Positions 37,651 to 47,271 are shown, counted from the stretch's first letter. The stretch is DNA of 64,000 nt from Pelagibius marinus (GCF_014925385.1 NZ_JACSDK010000001.1:62001-126000), one strand, 5' to 3'. The notes: generated by a model not told the origin, from the sequence alone. A program made the numbers and translations.

Positions 37651-39144
37651 TCAGGCCTCCAGCATGCGCCGCAACAGCTCCACGTCCTCCGCGAAGCTGG
37701 AATCGGTGGCCTTCAGCTCCTCGACCTTGCGCACGGCGTGCATCACCGTGGTGTGGTCGCGCCCCCCGAACTTCCGGCCGATTTCCGGCAGGGAACGGGA
37801 GGTCAGCTGCTTGGAGAGGTACATGGCCACCTGGCGCGGCCGGGCCACGGCACGGGCCCGGCGGGCCGAGTGCATGTCGGCGATGCGCACGTTGAAATGA
37901 GCCGAGACGCGCTTCTGGATCTCCTCGATGGTGACCCGGCGGTCGTTGGCCCGCAGCAGGTCGTGGAGGACCTCCTGGGTGGTCTCCAGGGTGATCGGGC
38001 GGCCCACCAGGGTGGCGTGCGCCATGATGCGGTTCAGGGCGCCCTCCAGCTCGCGCACGTTGGAGGTGATCTTGTGCGCCAGGAACTCCAGCACCTTCAC
38101 CGGAATGTCGGTGCTCGACTGCTCGGCCTTGGCCTGCAGGATGCCGAGACGCAACTCGTAGGTGGTGGGGTGGATGTCGGCCACCAGGCCCCAGCCGAGT
38201 CGCGAGCGCATGCGCTCCTCGACGCCCTCCAGGTCGCTGGGGCTCTTGTCCGCCGAGATGATGACCTGGCGGTTCTGATCGACCAGCGCATTGAAGGTAT
38301 GGAAGAACTCTTCCTGCGTCGCCTCGCGCCCGCCGATGAACTGCACGTCGTCGATCATCAGCACGTCGACGGAACGGAACTGTTCCTTGAAGGCCATGGT
38401 GTCCTTCGTGCGCAACGCGCGCACAAACTGATACATGAACTTCTCGGCGGAGAGATAGATGATGCGGCGCTCGGGCGACTGCTTCTTGATGTGCAGGCCG
38501 ATGGCGTGCATCAGGTGCGTCTTGCCCAGGCCGACGCCGCCGTAGAGAAACAGCGGATTGAAGGGCGCGATCGGCGCTTCCGCAACACGACGCGCCGCGG
38601 CATAGGCCAATTCGTTCGGCTTGCCGACGACAAAGTTGTCAAATGTGAAGCGCGGATCCAAGGGCGCGGAAATCCCGTCGCGCGCTGCGCTTTCCGATGC
38701 GGCTTCGCCGCCCGCGGCGCTCCCCCGCGGCATAATGCCTGCAGGAGCGGAGGCCGCAACTTCACAGACCTTCCCCATCGCTGCGCCATTTACCGCTGCG
38801 TCGCCGCGCGTTTCCGTCGCACCGCCGATGAGCGGCGCTCCTGCGCCGGGCTTCGGAGTCGGACGCGCCGGCGGCTGCACGACAATCTCGATGCCGCCGA
38901 CATCCGGATCCTCTTCGCTCCACAAAGCGCGCAGACGTTCGGCATAGTTGCTCGCAACCCAATCGCGCATGAAACGCGTCGGCACTGCGAGTCGAAGTTT
39001 TCCGTTACGCGACCCGGCAAGAGTCAGTGGTTTCAGCCAAGAACGGTAAGCCGCTTCACCGACTTCCGCACGCAACCGCCCGCGTACCCGACTCCATTGC
39101 TCGATGACCGTCGCCTCACCGTCACCACCAACCATCTTAGACAT
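37651..39144 (-). CDS. dnaA: chromosomal replication initiator DnaA
   Basis: The protein is 497 residues from the chosen ATG. Domain I ([17 protein letters not shown]) is followed by a variable linker. The AAA+ domain has [20 protein letters not shown] (Walker A) and [13 protein letters not shown] (Walker B). Domain IV carries the DnaA signature [18 protein letters not shown]. An ATG three codons further in (39135) has the G-rich ribosome site GGGGGGA at better spacing and may be the true start; a TTG at 39153 is unlikely. It is the first gene of the dnaA-dnaN-recF-gyrB block, with a promoter candidate about 310 bp upstream. Confidence 0.97.
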   Translation of the reverse strand: MSKMVGGDGEATVIEQWSRVRGRLRAEVGEAAYRSWLKPLTLAGSRNGKLRLAVPTRFMRDWVASNYAERLRALWSEEDPDVGGIEIVVQPPARPTPKPGAGAPLIGGATETRGDAAVNGAAMGKVCEVAASAPAGIMPRGSAAGGEAASESAARDGISAPLDPRFTFDNFVVGKPNELAYAAARRVAEAPIAPFNPLFLYGGVGLGKTHLMHAIGLHIKKQSPERRIIYLSAEKFMYQFVRALRTKDTMAFKEQFRSVDVLMIDDVQFIGGREATQEEFFHTFNALVDQNRQVIISADKSPSDLEGVEERMRSRLGWGLVADIHPTTYELRLGILQAKAEQSSTDIPVKVLEFLAHKITSNVRELEGALNRIMAHATLVGRPITLETTQEVLHDLLRANDRRVTIEEIQKRVSAHFNVRIADMHSARRARAVARPRQVAMYLSKQLTSRSLPEIGRKFGGRDHTTVMHAVRKVEELKATDSSFAEDVELLRRMLEA

Positions 39145-39590
39145 TCCCCCCAAGCGGCGTGTGCACTGCGACCCAATCCCTGCACATCATTTGCAAGAGG
39201 TAAAACTCCGCGAAAGCACAAGCATCGTCCATGACGTGGCCAGCAACCTCATTCGTCATTAGTTGTTCCAGCGATCGACTTGGGAAGGGCTCCAAGAGCC
39301 AGGCGGGTCGGAAAAAAACAACGGCGACCTAGAGAAGCGTTTAGCCCCTGCCGCGCCTGCGGCGAAATCAATAATTCATTTCAGGAATTACTTGATCGGC
39401 GCGACTTTTTATTTTGCTTTTTCCTAGAATTTCTTACTCAGAACCCCCAAGCGCGATAGAGTTAATGTACCCGCATAGACTTCGGGTGACAAGCGGATCG
39501 AATAGGGAACGGGATTTTTTTTGACCCACCGACCGATCTGCAACACTCGGATGCGACTAGGGAGTCTGACGAGAGCCCATCATCAAACAC
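39145..39590. other. AT-rich region between dnaA and rpsT (candidate regulatory or origin region)
   Basis: This 446-bp stretch has no convincing gene and is clearly richer in A+T than its surroundings, especially 39361-39530, where runs such as GACTTTTTATTTTGC and GGGATTTTTTTTGAC occur. It holds a dnaA promoter candidate (39464-39492) and a single GANTC site (near 39562). I could not find DnaA boxes of the TTATCCACA type on either strand, so an origin call is not supported. Confidence 0.6.
39464..39492 (-). promoter_or_regulatory. promoter candidate for dnaA
   Basis: On the minus strand TTGTCA and TACATT are separated by exactly 17 bp. These match five and four of six consensus positions. 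The dnaA leader would be about 310 bases. Confidence 0.5.
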
Positions 39591-39623
39591 GAAAAACCGC
39601 GCCCTCTTCAAAGAAGGCGCGGC
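39591..39623 (-). terminator. terminator after rpsT
   Basis: Reading leftward, CCGCGCC and GGGCGCGG pair around TTCTTTGAAGA and are followed by TTTTTC. It starts about 40 bp after the rpsT stop codon. Confidence 0.8.
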
Positions 39624-39663
39624 CTCGTCATGTCCCGGGCTTTTTTTCCCGGCGGAAGCGGGG

Positions 39664-39927
39664 TCAGCCGATGGCTTTGACGCGGGCCGAAAGGCGCGAC
39701 ATCTTGCGCGACGCCGTGTTCTTCGGCAGCACGCCGCTGCGCACGCCGCGGGCCAGCTCCGGCTGGGCCGCCTTCAGCGCGGCCTGGGCCGCCGTCTTGT
39801 CGCCGCTGGCGATCGCCAGTTCCACCGCCTTCACGTGGGTGCGAATGCGGCTGACGCGCGCACCGTTGATCACGGTGCGGCGGGCGTTGCGGCGGATCCG
39901 CTTCTTGGCAGATTGATGGTTTGCCAT
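39664..39927 (-). CDS. rpsT: 30S ribosomal protein S20
   Basis: The 87-residue basic protein begins [19 protein letters not shown] and ends [18 protein letters not shown], both diagnostic of S20, which binds 16S rRNA in the small subunit. A strong promoter candidate (39967-39995) lies 40 bp upstream and a terminator follows, so it is monocistronic. Placement upstream of dnaA is usual in alphaproteobacteria. Confidence 0.98.
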   Translation of the reverse strand: MANHQSAKKRIRRNARRTVINGARVSRIRTHVKAVELAIASGDKTAAQAALKAAQPELARGVRSGVLPKNTASRKMSRLSARVKAIG

Positions 39928-39966
39928 GTGCTTGAAACTTCGTACTCAGTGCATGAGGAAGGCGGG

Positions 39967-39995
39967 GTTATAGCCCCCGCCCCCGGCCTCGTCAA
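39967..39995 (-). promoter_or_regulatory. rpsT promoter
   Basis: On the minus strand TTGACG and TATAAC are exactly 17 bp apart, each close to the sigma-70 consensus. The -10 lies 40 bp before the rpsT start codon. Confidence 0.65.
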
Positions 39996-40074
39996 GCGGC
40001 CATTCACCCCCCGGTGACCCGCGCAAAATCGCGCGAAACCAGGGTTAACGGCGCCCTCGCGCCCGGGGCCCGCC

Positions 40075-40851
40075 TCAGCGGTTCCTCCAGGCCGGCGCCC
40101 GCTTCTCGGCGAAGGCGGCCATGCCCTCCTTCTGGTCGTCCAGCGCGAAGGTGCTGTGGAAGACCCGGCGCTCGAACCTGATGCCCTCGGCCAGGGTGGT
40201 CTCGTAGGCCCGGTTGACCGACTCCTTGGCCATCATCACCACCGGGCGCGACAGCCCGGCGATCTTCTGCGCGGTCTTCTTGGCCTCCACCATAAGATCC
40301 GCAGCCGGAATGATGCGCGCCACCAAGCCGGCGCGCTCGGCCTCCTCGGCATCCATCATGCGCCCGGTCAGGCACAGCTCCATGGCCTTGGACTTGCCGA
40401 CGAAGCGGGTCAGGCGCTGGGTGCCGCCGGAGCCGGGAATGGTGCCGATGGTAATCTCCGGCTGGCCGAACTTGGCGGTGTCGGCGGCCAGGATGAAGTC
40501 GCACATCATGGCAATCTCGCAACCGCCGCCCAGGGCGTAGCCCGCCACCGCGGCGATCACCGGCTTGCGGGTTTTCGACAGGCGCTCCCAGCCTACGGTG
40601 ATGAAGTCCTCGGCGTAGGCCTGCTGGTAGGTCTTGTCTTTCATTTCCTTGATGTCGGCGCCGGCGGCGAAAGCCTTCTCGGAACCGGTGAGCAGGATGC
40701 AGCCGATGGCGTCGTCGCCCTCAAGGTCGTCCAGCGCCTGCTCCAGTTCGTCGATCAGCGCCTTGCAGAGCGCGTTAAGCGCCTTGGGACGGTTGAGGGT
40801 GACGATCCCGACGCCTTCTTCCTTTTCGACGATGATGTTTTCGTAGCTCAT
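40075..40851 (-). CDS. enoyl-CoA hydratase
   Basis: A 258-residue crotonase-fold enzyme that hydrates trans-2-enoyl-CoA in fatty acid oxidation. The oxyanion-hole stretch [14 protein letters not shown] and the two catalytic glutamates in [12 protein letters not shown] and [18 protein letters not shown] are in place. It fits short-chain enoyl-CoA hydratase (EchA/FadB1/PaaF type). It is monocistronic between rpsT and a small secreted protein gene; the hydratase-mutM neighbourhood is common in alphaproteobacteria. Confidence 0.9.
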   Translation of the reverse strand: MSYENIIVEKEEGVGIVTLNRPKALNALCKALIDELEQALDDLEGDDAIGCILLTGSEKAFAAGADIKEMKDKTYQQAYAEDFITVGWERLSKTRKPVIAAVAGYALGGGCEIAMMCDFILAADTAKFGQPEITIGTIPGSGGTQRLTRFVGKSKAMELCLTGRMMDAEEAERAGLVARIIPAADLMVEAKKTAQKIAGLSRPVVMMAKESVNRAYETTLAEGIRFERRVFHSTFALDDQKEGMAAFAEKRAPAWRNR

Positions 40852-40982
40852 GGCCTCTTCCTTCCTACCTCTTTAGATCACGCCGGTCCGTGCCGGGCGG
40901 CGGCGGCTTCGCGCGACCGCTGTGGCGACTCGGCGGCTGTTCTCCCGTCGCGGGTTCCCCCAGGGCATCGCGTGCTCGCCGC

Positions 40983-41375
40983 TTACTGGGGAAACAGTCT
41001 GAAATGCACGGTAAGACGCCCGGCCTCTTCGCTGAGATCGAGCTTCAGCCGCTCGCCCTCGCGCAGATAGGCGCCCGCCGCTTCGCGCCGCCAGCCGAGT
41101 TGCGGCAGCGTCTGGTCGTAGAAACCGTGCACCGCCTGCGCGGCGACGTCGCCTTCGGCGAAGGCTTCGACGATGCGACCGCCCGGCTTGTCGAAGACCA
41201 CGCCGCTGTCGGGCAGCGTTTGCAACCCCGGCATCAGCGGCAGGTCGGGAATTCCGGCAACGTATCCGTCCCCCGGCCCGTCCTTTTCCTGCGCCTGAAG
41301 CGGCGCGGCCGGCGTGAGGACGGCCAGGGCCAGCAGGGCGGCGAGAAGAACGCGGTGCAGCGGCGTGCGAAGCAT
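40983..41375 (-). CDS. hypothetical secreted protein
   Basis: A 130-residue protein with a signal peptide (about 1-28, ending PLQAQE). The mature domain includes IPDLPLMPGLQTLPDSGVVFD, then GRIVEAFAEGD and FYDQTLPQLGWRRE. I know this only as a conserved alphaproteobacterial protein of unknown function, often found between mutM and an enoyl-CoA hydratase gene. It is probably periplasmic. Confidence 0.7.
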   Translation of the reverse strand: MLRTPLHRVLLAALLALAVLTPAAPLQAQEKDGPGDGYVAGIPDLPLMPGLQTLPDSGVVFDKPGGRIVEAFAEGDVAAQAVHGFYDQTLPQLGWRREAAGAYLREGERLKLDLSEEAGRLTVHFRLFPQ

Positions 41376-41449
41376 GGCGGTTTCCTACCCCAGAGCCGCG
41401 CCCAGGGAAACAGAATCCTCGCAGGCGCCCCGCCGCCGACTCTCTGCGC

Positions 41450-42349
41450 TCATCTTTGACATTGCGGGCAATAAAAGGTGGAGCGCCCGCTCTGCACCAG
41501 GCGCTTGATCGGCGCGCCGCAGGCTTTGCAGGGCGCGCCCTCGCGGCCATAGACCGCCCACTCGTGCTGAAAGTAGCCGAGCTCGCCGTCGGCCTGCACG
41601 TAGTCGCGCAGGGAGGAGCCCCCGGCCTGGATGGCGCGGGTCAGCACTTGGCGCACCGCCGCCGCCAGCTTTTCCGCGCGCCCGCCCTGCACCGTATAGG
41701 CCTGGCGGCGCGGCGAGATTCCGGCGAAGTAGAGCGCCTCGCAGACATATATATTGCCGAGCCCGGCCACCACCCGTTGATCCAGCAGCGCCGCCTTGAT
41801 CGGCGAGCGCTTGCCCTTCAGGGCCGCGGCCAGGCCGGGGCCGTTGAAATCGTTGCCCAAGGGCTCCGGCCCCAGGTCGCGCAGCAGGGGGTGCGCCTCC
41901 AGCGCGTCGGCGGCGACCAGGTCCATGATGCCGAAGCGCCGGGCGTCGTTGAAACGGACCTCCACCCCGGCGTCGGTGGTGAAGATGACGTGGTCGTGCT
42001 TGTCCAGCGGCGGACGCGGGCCGGCTCGCCCTCCTTTCTTGGCGGGCGGCTCGACGATCGTCATGCGCCCGGACATCCCCAGGTGGCAGAGCAGCACTTC
42101 GCCGCCTCCTGGGCCGCCGCCTGGGCCGCCGCCTGGGCCGCCGCCTGGGCCGTCGTCGAGGTGTAACAGCATGTACTTGGCGCGGCGCTGAATGCGCGCC
42201 ACCCGGCGGCCGGTCAGGCGCCCGGCGAAGTCCGCCGGCAGGGGAAAGCGCAGGTCCGGACGGCGCTGCTCGACCCGTTTCAGGCGGTGGCCCTCCAGTT
42301 TGGGGCGCAGGCCGCGCACCACGGTCTCGACTTCGGGCAACTCGGGCAT
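41450..42349 (-). CDS. mutM: formamidopyrimidine-DNA glycosylase (Fpg/MutM)
   Basis: This base-excision enzyme removes 8-oxoguanine and formamidopyrimidines. The 299-residue protein starts [14 protein letters not shown], with catalytic Pro1 (after Met removal) and Glu2. Lys58 lies in [10 protein letters not shown] and the helix-two-turn-helix motif is [18 protein letters not shown]. The C-terminal zinc finger CKAC...CPQC is intact. An inserted GPGG repeat, encoded by four 12-bp units (42108-42155), lengthens the loop after YMLLHLDD. It is divergent from ubiE. Confidence 0.95.
   Translation of the reverse strand: MPELPEVETVVRGLRPKLEGHRLKRVEQRRPDLRFPLPADFAGRLTGRRVARIQRRAKYMLLHLDDGPGGGPGGGPGGGPGGGEVLLCHLGMSGRMTIVEPPAKKGGRAGPRPPLDKHDHVIFTTDAGVEVRFNDARRFGIMDLVAADALEAHPLLRDLGPEPLGNDFNGPGLAAALKGKRSPIKAALLDQRVVAGLGNIYVCEALYFAGISPRRQAYTVQGGRAEKLAAAVRQVLTRAIQAGGSSLRDYVQADGELGYFQHEWAVYGREGAPCKACGAPIKRLVQSGRSTFYCPQCQR
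42108..42155. repeat. four in-frame 12-bp tandem units inside mutM
   Basis: Three identical units CCTGGGCCGCCG are followed by a fourth, CCTGGGCCGTCG. They encode four consecutive GPGG tetrapeptides on the minus strand. The copy number can change without shifting the frame. Confidence 0.95.
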
Positions 42350-42423
42350 CTCGGGGGAAATCCGGCAAAACAGGGGTCGCGGCGAAATGGCGCGCAGAGT
42401 AGCGCGCCGCCGCCGCGCGCGCT

Positions 42424-43266
42424 ATGGTCCGCGCGATGAACGCAAACCCAGTTTCAGAGCCGCCGGAAAAAGCCGCAGAAGACCCCGCGGAAGAGCAGGG
42501 CAGGACCCACTTCGGCTACCGCGAGGTGGACGAGGCCGAGAAGCCTTCACTGGTGCGCGGCGTCTTCCAGTCGGTCGCCGGCCGCTACGACCTGATGAAT
42601 GACCTCATGTCCGGGGGCATCCACCGGCTGTGGAAGGCCGCCATGGTCGACTGGCTGAACCCGCGCCCGGGCATCACGCTGCTGGACACCGCCGGCGGCA
42701 CCGGCGACATCGCCCTCCGCGTGCTGGAGCGCCTGGAGAAACAAGGACATGCAGGAGCCTCCGCTGATCCCGGGGGGCACGTCATCGTCTGCGACCTGAC
42801 GGCGGACATGCTGGCGGTGGGCCGCGACCGCGCCATCGACCACGGGCGGCTGAGGGGCCTCTCCTGGGTCTGCGGCGACGCCGAGCGCCTGCCGCTGCCC
42901 GACCGCTCGGTCACCGCCTACACCATCGCCTTCGGCCTGAGGAACGTCACTCACGTCGAGCGGGCGCTGGCCGAGGCGCGCCGCGTCCTGAAGCCCGGCG
43001 GGCGCTTCCTCTGCCTGGAGTTCAGCCGCGTGGTGCTGCCGGTCTTCGCCGAACTCTACGACCAGTACTCCTTCAAGGTGCTGCCGGCCATGGGCGCCGC
43101 CGTCGCCGGCGACCGCGACTCCTACCTTTATCTGGCGGAATCGATCCGCCGCTTCCCGCCGCAGGAGGAGCTGGTGGAGATGATGGGCGCGGCCGGCCTG
43201 GCCCAGGTCCGCTACCGCAATCTCTCCGGTGGGATCGCCGCGCTGCATTCCGGCTGGCGCGTTTAA
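42424..43266 (+). CDS. ubiE: ubiquinone/menaquinone biosynthesis C-methyltransferase
   Basis: A SAM-dependent methyltransferase of ubiquinone synthesis. The N-terminal HFGYREVDEAEK, the family stretch VFQSVAGRYDLMNDLMSGGIHRLWK and the SAM motif LLDTAGGTGDIALRV are diagnostic, as is IAFGLRNVTHVERAL. Two ATGs (42424 and 42436) precede the conserved region and neither has a clear ribosome site, so the exact start is open. It is followed after 17 bp by ubiB, forming a ubiquinone unit. Confidence 0.95.
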   Translation: MVRAMNANPVSEPPEKAAEDPAEEQGRTHFGYREVDEAEKPSLVRGVFQSVAGRYDLMNDLMSGGIHRLWKAAMVDWLNPRPGITLLDTAGGTGDIALRVLERLEKQGHAGASADPGGHVIVCDLTADMLAVGRDRAIDHGRLRGLSWVCGDAERLPLPDRSVTAYTIAFGLRNVTHVERALAEARRVLKPGGRFLCLEFSRVVLPVFAELYDQYSFKVLPAMGAAVAGDRDSYLYLAESIRRFPPQEELVEMMGAAGLAQVRYRNLSGGIAALHSGWRV

Positions 43267-43283
43267 CCGGATTCACGACAACC

Positions 43284-44876
43284 ATGCTCCGTACCCTCCG
43301 GTCCCTGCTGCGCTTCCAGCGCATCGCCCGCACCCTGGCGCGCCACGACGCCCTGGCGCCGCTGGAGGAGATGGGCGTGGCGCCCGGCCTGGTGTGGTTC
43401 GCCCGCCGCTTCTCGCGCCGCCAGGCGGAGGGACGGCCGGGCGAGAAGCTGGCCCGCGCCCTCACCGAGATGGGGCCGAGCTTCATCAAGCTGGGCCAGG
43501 CGCTGTCCACCCGCGCCGACCTGGTGGGCGAGCAGATCGCGCTGGACCTGGCCGAGCTGCAGGATCACCTGCCGCCCTTCGACACCGCCATCGCACGCGA
43601 GATCATCGAGGAAGAGCTGGGCCGGACGGTCGAAGAGCTGTTCCTTTCCTTCGACCCGGAGCCGGTCTCCGCCGCCTCCATCGCCCAGGTGCATCACGCC
43701 ACCGTGGCCCCGCAAGAGGAGGCCGAAGAAGAGGGCGAGGGTGAAGGCGGCGAAACCCGGCCGCGCGAACCGCTGCAGGTGGCGGTGAAGATCCTGCGGC
43801 CCGGCATCGAGAAGGCCTTCGACCGTGACCTGGAGTTCTTCTACTGGGTGGCCGAGCTGATCGAGCGCACCCAGCCCAAGCTGCGCCGCTTCCGCCCGGT
43901 GGAGGCCGTGCGCGTCTTCGAGAACACCGTGCGACTGGAAATGGACCTGCGCATGGAAGGGGCGGCGGCCTCCGAGTTGGCGGAGAACTTCGCCGGGGAC
44001 CCGACCTATAACGTGCCGGCCATCGACTGGCGGCGGTCCTCGCGCCGGGTGCTGACCATGTCGCGGGTCAGCGGCATCCCCATGGACGACCGCGCCGCGC
44101 TGCAGGCCGCCGGCCACGACCTGGGGGACGTCCTGACCAAGGCGGCAGGCATCTTCTTCAACCAGGTCTTCCGCGACGGCTTCTTCCACGGCGACCAGCA
44201 CCCCGGCAACATGTGGGTCGACCGCGAGGGCAATATCCTGGCCGTCGACTTCGGCATCATGGGGCGCATGGACTGGCGCACCCGGCGCCACCTGGCCGAC
44301 ATGCTGATCGCCACGCTGGACGGCGACTATCACCGGCTGGCCGCGGTCTACATGGAGGCCGGCTACCTGCCGCAGAGCCGCGACCTCGACGTCTTCGCCC
44401 AGGCACTGCGCTCGGTCTGCGAGCCCATCGCCGGGCGGCCGCTGAACGAAATCTCTTTCGCGCGGCTGCTGGCGCAGCTGCTGCGCCTCACCGAATCCTT
44501 CGAGCTGCCGGTGCAGCCGCAGTTGCTGCTGTTGCAGAAGAACATGCTGATGGCCGAGGGCGTGAGCCGCAGCCTCGATCCCTCGCTCAACATCTGGACC
44601 CTGGCCCAGCCGCTGATCGACGCCTGGATGCGCGAGAACCGCGGCCCCGAGGCGCGCCTGCGCGAGGGCGTGGAGGACGTGCTGCACGGCCTGCGCCAGC
44701 TCCCCGCCCTGGCCGACAACCTGGAGCGCGCCACCGAGGAACTGGCCGCCGGGCGCATCCGCCTGCACCCGGAGACCATCGCCCGCCTGACCAACCGGCC
44801 GGGCGGGAACCTGGGACGCTGGGCCCTGCCGGTCGCCGTGGCCGCGCTGGTCATCGCCCTGGTCGCCCTGCTTTAG
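43284..44876 (+). CDS. ubiB: ubiquinone biosynthesis kinase-like protein UbiB
   Basis: The 530-residue UbiB/ABC1/COQ8 atypical kinase has the KxGQ motif SFIKLGQALSTRADLV, the Ala-rich loop SAASIAQVHHA, the catalytic FHGDQHPGNMWV and metal site AVDFGIMG. The C-terminal membrane helix (WALPVAVAALVIALVALL) is intact. It supports ubiquinone synthesis and lipid presentation at the inner membrane. An acidic insert of about 17 residues (PQEEAEEEGEGEGGE) lies between the Ala-rich loop and the next strand, which is unusual. Cotranscribed with ubiE. Confidence 0.95.
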   Translation: MLRTLRSLLRFQRIARTLARHDALAPLEEMGVAPGLVWFARRFSRRQAEGRPGEKLARALTEMGPSFIKLGQALSTRADLVGEQIALDLAELQDHLPPFDTAIAREIIEEELGRTVEELFLSFDPEPVSAASIAQVHHATVAPQEEAEEEGEGEGGETRPREPLQVAVKILRPGIEKAFDRDLEFFYWVAELIERTQPKLRRFRPVEAVRVFENTVRLEMDLRMEGAAASELAENFAGDPTYNVPAIDWRRSSRRVLTMSRVSGIPMDDRAALQAAGHDLGDVLTKAAGIFFNQVFRDGFFHGDQHPGNMWVDREGNILAVDFGIMGRMDWRTRRHLADMLIATLDGDYHRLAAVYMEAGYLPQSRDLDVFAQALRSVCEPIAGRPLNEISFARLLAQLLRLTESFELPVQPQLLLLQKNMLMAEGVSRSLDPSLNIWTLAQPLIDAWMRENRGPEARLREGVEDVLHGLRQLPALADNLERATEELAAGRIRLHPETIARLTNRPGGNLGRWALPVAVAALVIALVALL

Positions 44877-45142
44877 GGCGGCCCGCCATTTCCGTCTCCG
44901 AAAAAGAGCGACAAATGGACCCGCCTGTTCTTCGAAGGCGCGCCCGGCGACGCAAGTCTTCAGCCTGACTTCAGTTCAGCTTCCTTAAGTCAGCCTCGAG
45001 GCGATACAACGACGGCTTTTCGCCTTCCTGTTGTTTACCTGAGCCCGTCGCCGTGCAGGGCACGGCTCATAGAATTTGTTGTGGTTTATGAAATGCCGTA
45101 TTCTTCAAGTCTCGGCGTTCGGATTCATGGAGGGCAATGCAA

Positions 45143-45937
45143 ATGCTGTCCCGCCGTTCTGTCGTTGCCGCGGTTCTCGCTGGCGTCCCGGCTCTCGGCT
45201 TTGTCCGAGCCCGCGCACAAGAGTCGAAACAGGTACTGATCCGCGCGGTCTATTATCGTGATTTTCGGCCCTACTCCTTCTTTGATGAAGAGGAGGGAAG
45301 GATGCGCGGCATTCTCATCGACCTGATGGGAGTCCTTGGTGAGGCCTGTGGCTATGCCATGACGCACGAGGGATTCCCCTGGGCGCGTGCGCAATACATG
45401 GTAGCCAACGATCTTGCGGATGCTTTGTGCTGCCCCATCACCGAGAAACGAAAGGAATACGTCTATTTCGCCCCCACGATCGTGACCCCGCTGGCAGAAG
45501 CCCATTTATTCGTCACCGTCGACAATCCCCGTGCCGATGAGATCCGCGCCGTCCATTCCAAGGAAGGACTCTACGCCTTCAACGTGGTGGATTTCATCGG
45601 AAACAGCTCCGGCGAACACATCTGGCAAGACCACCCGCAACGGCTAACCGTCAGAAACATCCAGCAGATTCTCAAGATGCTGCTGCGGGGCCGCGCGGAC
45701 TTTTACTACGCCGACCCGCTGGTGACGTGGATCCAACTGGCCGAACTGGGCGTGCTCGATAAGTTCTTCAGTATCCCTGCCGACTATGTGACCAAAGGGC
45801 ACAGGGGCGCCATGAGCTTCGGCCTGCGCAAGACCTATCCCGACGCGCAGGCCGTCGTCGCCCGGGTGGAGGAGGCAATCCGGACGGAGATCACACCGGA
45901 CCTGCACGACGGGATCATCGCCCGCTATACCAGATGA
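45143..45937 (+). CDS. periplasmic amino-acid-type solute-binding protein (SBP_bac_3 family)
   Basis: A 264-residue protein starting MLSRRSVVAAVLAGVPALG, with a signal peptide whose twin arginines resemble a Tat leader (R-R-S without a full SRRxFLK). The mature protein has the layout of family-3 solute-binding proteins (YRDFRPYSFFD, GILIDLMGVLG, ADALCCPIT, FIPTEK-like loops). GGAGG-type spacing (GGAGGG eight bases before 45143) selects this ATG over the one at 45137. No permease or ATPase lies beside it. Codons are visibly less GC-rich than in its neighbours, and it splits the usual ubiB-coaBC block, so lateral acquisition is likely. Confidence 0.7.
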   Translation: MLSRRSVVAAVLAGVPALGFVRARAQESKQVLIRAVYYRDFRPYSFFDEEEGRMRGILIDLMGVLGEACGYAMTHEGFPWARAQYMVANDLADALCCPITEKRKEYVYFAPTIVTPLAEAHLFVTVDNPRADEIRAVHSKEGLYAFNVVDFIGNSSGEHIWQDHPQRLTVRNIQQILKMLLRGRADFYYADPLVTWIQLAELGVLDKFFSIPADYVTKGHRGAMSFGLRKTYPDAQAVVARVEEAIRTEITPDLHDGIIARYTR

Positions 45938-46056
45938 CAGGGCGCACCGGATCACTGACAAGATGATCTAACTCCCTGGGAAAGCGCTGGAAACCGGCTT
46001 TGCTTGCCTTCCCGCAGGCAAGCCCCTAGGTTATTCACGCTTCGTTGCCGTGAAAT

Positions 46057-47271
46057 ATGGGCTTAACCGCTGTGCTGACTGGTAAACGGGTTCTTCTGAT
46101 CGTCTCGGGGGGCATCGCCGCCTACAAGTCGCTGGAACTGATCCGCCGTCTCAAGGAAAGGGGCGCGGCGGTGCGCTGCGTGCTGACCCGGGCCGGCGCC
46201 CAGTTCGTGACGCCGCTGTCGCTCTCGGCGCTGAGCGGCGACAAGGTCTACGGCGAGCTCTTCGACCTCACCGACGAAGCGGAGATGGGCCACATCCAGC
46301 TGTCGCGCGACGCCGACCTGCTGGTGGTGGCGCCGGCCAGCGCCGACCTGCTGGCCAAGATGACCCAGGGCCGCGCCGACGACCTGGCCTCCACCGCCCT
46401 GCTGGCCACCGACAAGCCCGTCCTGGTCGCCCCGGCCATGAACGTGCGCATGTGGGAGCATCCGGCGACGCAGGCCAACATCGCCGCCCTGAAGCAGCGC
46501 GGCGTCCTGACCGTCGGCCCCAACGAGGGTGACATGGCCTGCGGCGAGTACGGCTTCGGGCGCATGGCCGAGCCCCACGAGATTCTGGCGGCCATCGAAG
46601 CCGCCCTCGATGCCCCGCGTCCGCTCAGCGGCCTGCGCGCCCTGGTGACCAGCGGGCCGACCCACGAGCCCATCGACCCGGTGCGCTACATCGCCAACCG
46701 CTCCTCCGGCAAGCAGGGCCACGCCATCGCCGCCGCCCTGGCGCGCCACGGCGCCGAGACCACCCTGGTCTCCGGCCCCAGCCAGCTGCCGGACCCCGAG
46801 GGCCTGAAGACCGTGCACGTGGAAACCGCCCAGGAGATGCTGGCCGCCTGTCGCGCCACCCTGCCGGTGGAGATCGCGGTCTGCGCCGCCGCCGTGGCCG
46901 ACTGGCGCGTCGCCGCCGCGGCCCAGCAAAAGCTCAAGAAGGACAACGGCATCCCCGCCGCCTTGGAGTTGAAGCAGAACCCCGACATCCTGGCCGCGCT
47001 GTCGCAGGCGGGCCCGGAGCGCCCCAGCCTGGTGATCGGCTTCGCCGCCGAGACCGAAAAGGTGATCGAGCAGGGCCGCGCCAAGCTGACGCGCAAGGGC
47101 TGCGACTGGATCCTCGCCAACGACGTGGCGCCGGGCACGGCGACATTCGGAGGTGACGACAACCGTATTCACCTGATCACGGCCGAGGGCGTCGACGACT
47201 GGCCGCAGATGACCAAGGCGGAGGTGGCCGAGCGCCTCTGCCGGCAGATCGCCGTGACCCTCGGACGCTAA
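46057..47271 (+). CDS. coaBC: bifunctional phosphopantothenoylcysteine decarboxylase/synthetase
   Basis: The 404-residue Dfp protein catalyses two steps of coenzyme A synthesis. The N-terminal flavin decarboxylase keeps the catalytic His79 in EMGHIQLSR, Asn129 in VAPAMNVRMW and Cys162 in DMACGEYGFGRM. The C-terminal synthetase (from about 195) begins LVTSGPTHEPIDPVRYIANRS and has VCAAAVADWRV and KLKKDNG. Followed 44 bp later by dut. Confidence 0.96.
   Translation: MGLTAVLTGKRVLLIVSGGIAAYKSLELIRRLKERGAAVRCVLTRAGAQFVTPLSLSALSGDKVYGELFDLTDEAEMGHIQLSRDADLLVVAPASADLLAKMTQGRADDLASTALLATDKPVLVAPAMNVRMWEHPATQANIAALKQRGVLTVGPNEGDMACGEYGFGRMAEPHEILAAIEAALDAPRPLSGLRALVTSGPTHEPIDPVRYIANRSSGKQGHAIAAALARHGAETTLVSGPSQLPDPEGLKTVHVETAQEMLAACRATLPVEIAVCAAAVADWRVAAAAQQKLKKDNGIPAALELKQNPDILAALSQAGPERPSLVIGFAAETEKVIEQGRAKLTRKGCDWILANDVAPGTATFGGDDNRIHLITAEGVDDWPQMTKAEVAERLCRQIAVTLGR

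Noticed and set aside
39145-39663. Origin of replication call at dnaA
   Set aside because: The region is AT-rich but lacks DnaA boxes. Without skew data I annotate only an AT-rich regulatory region.
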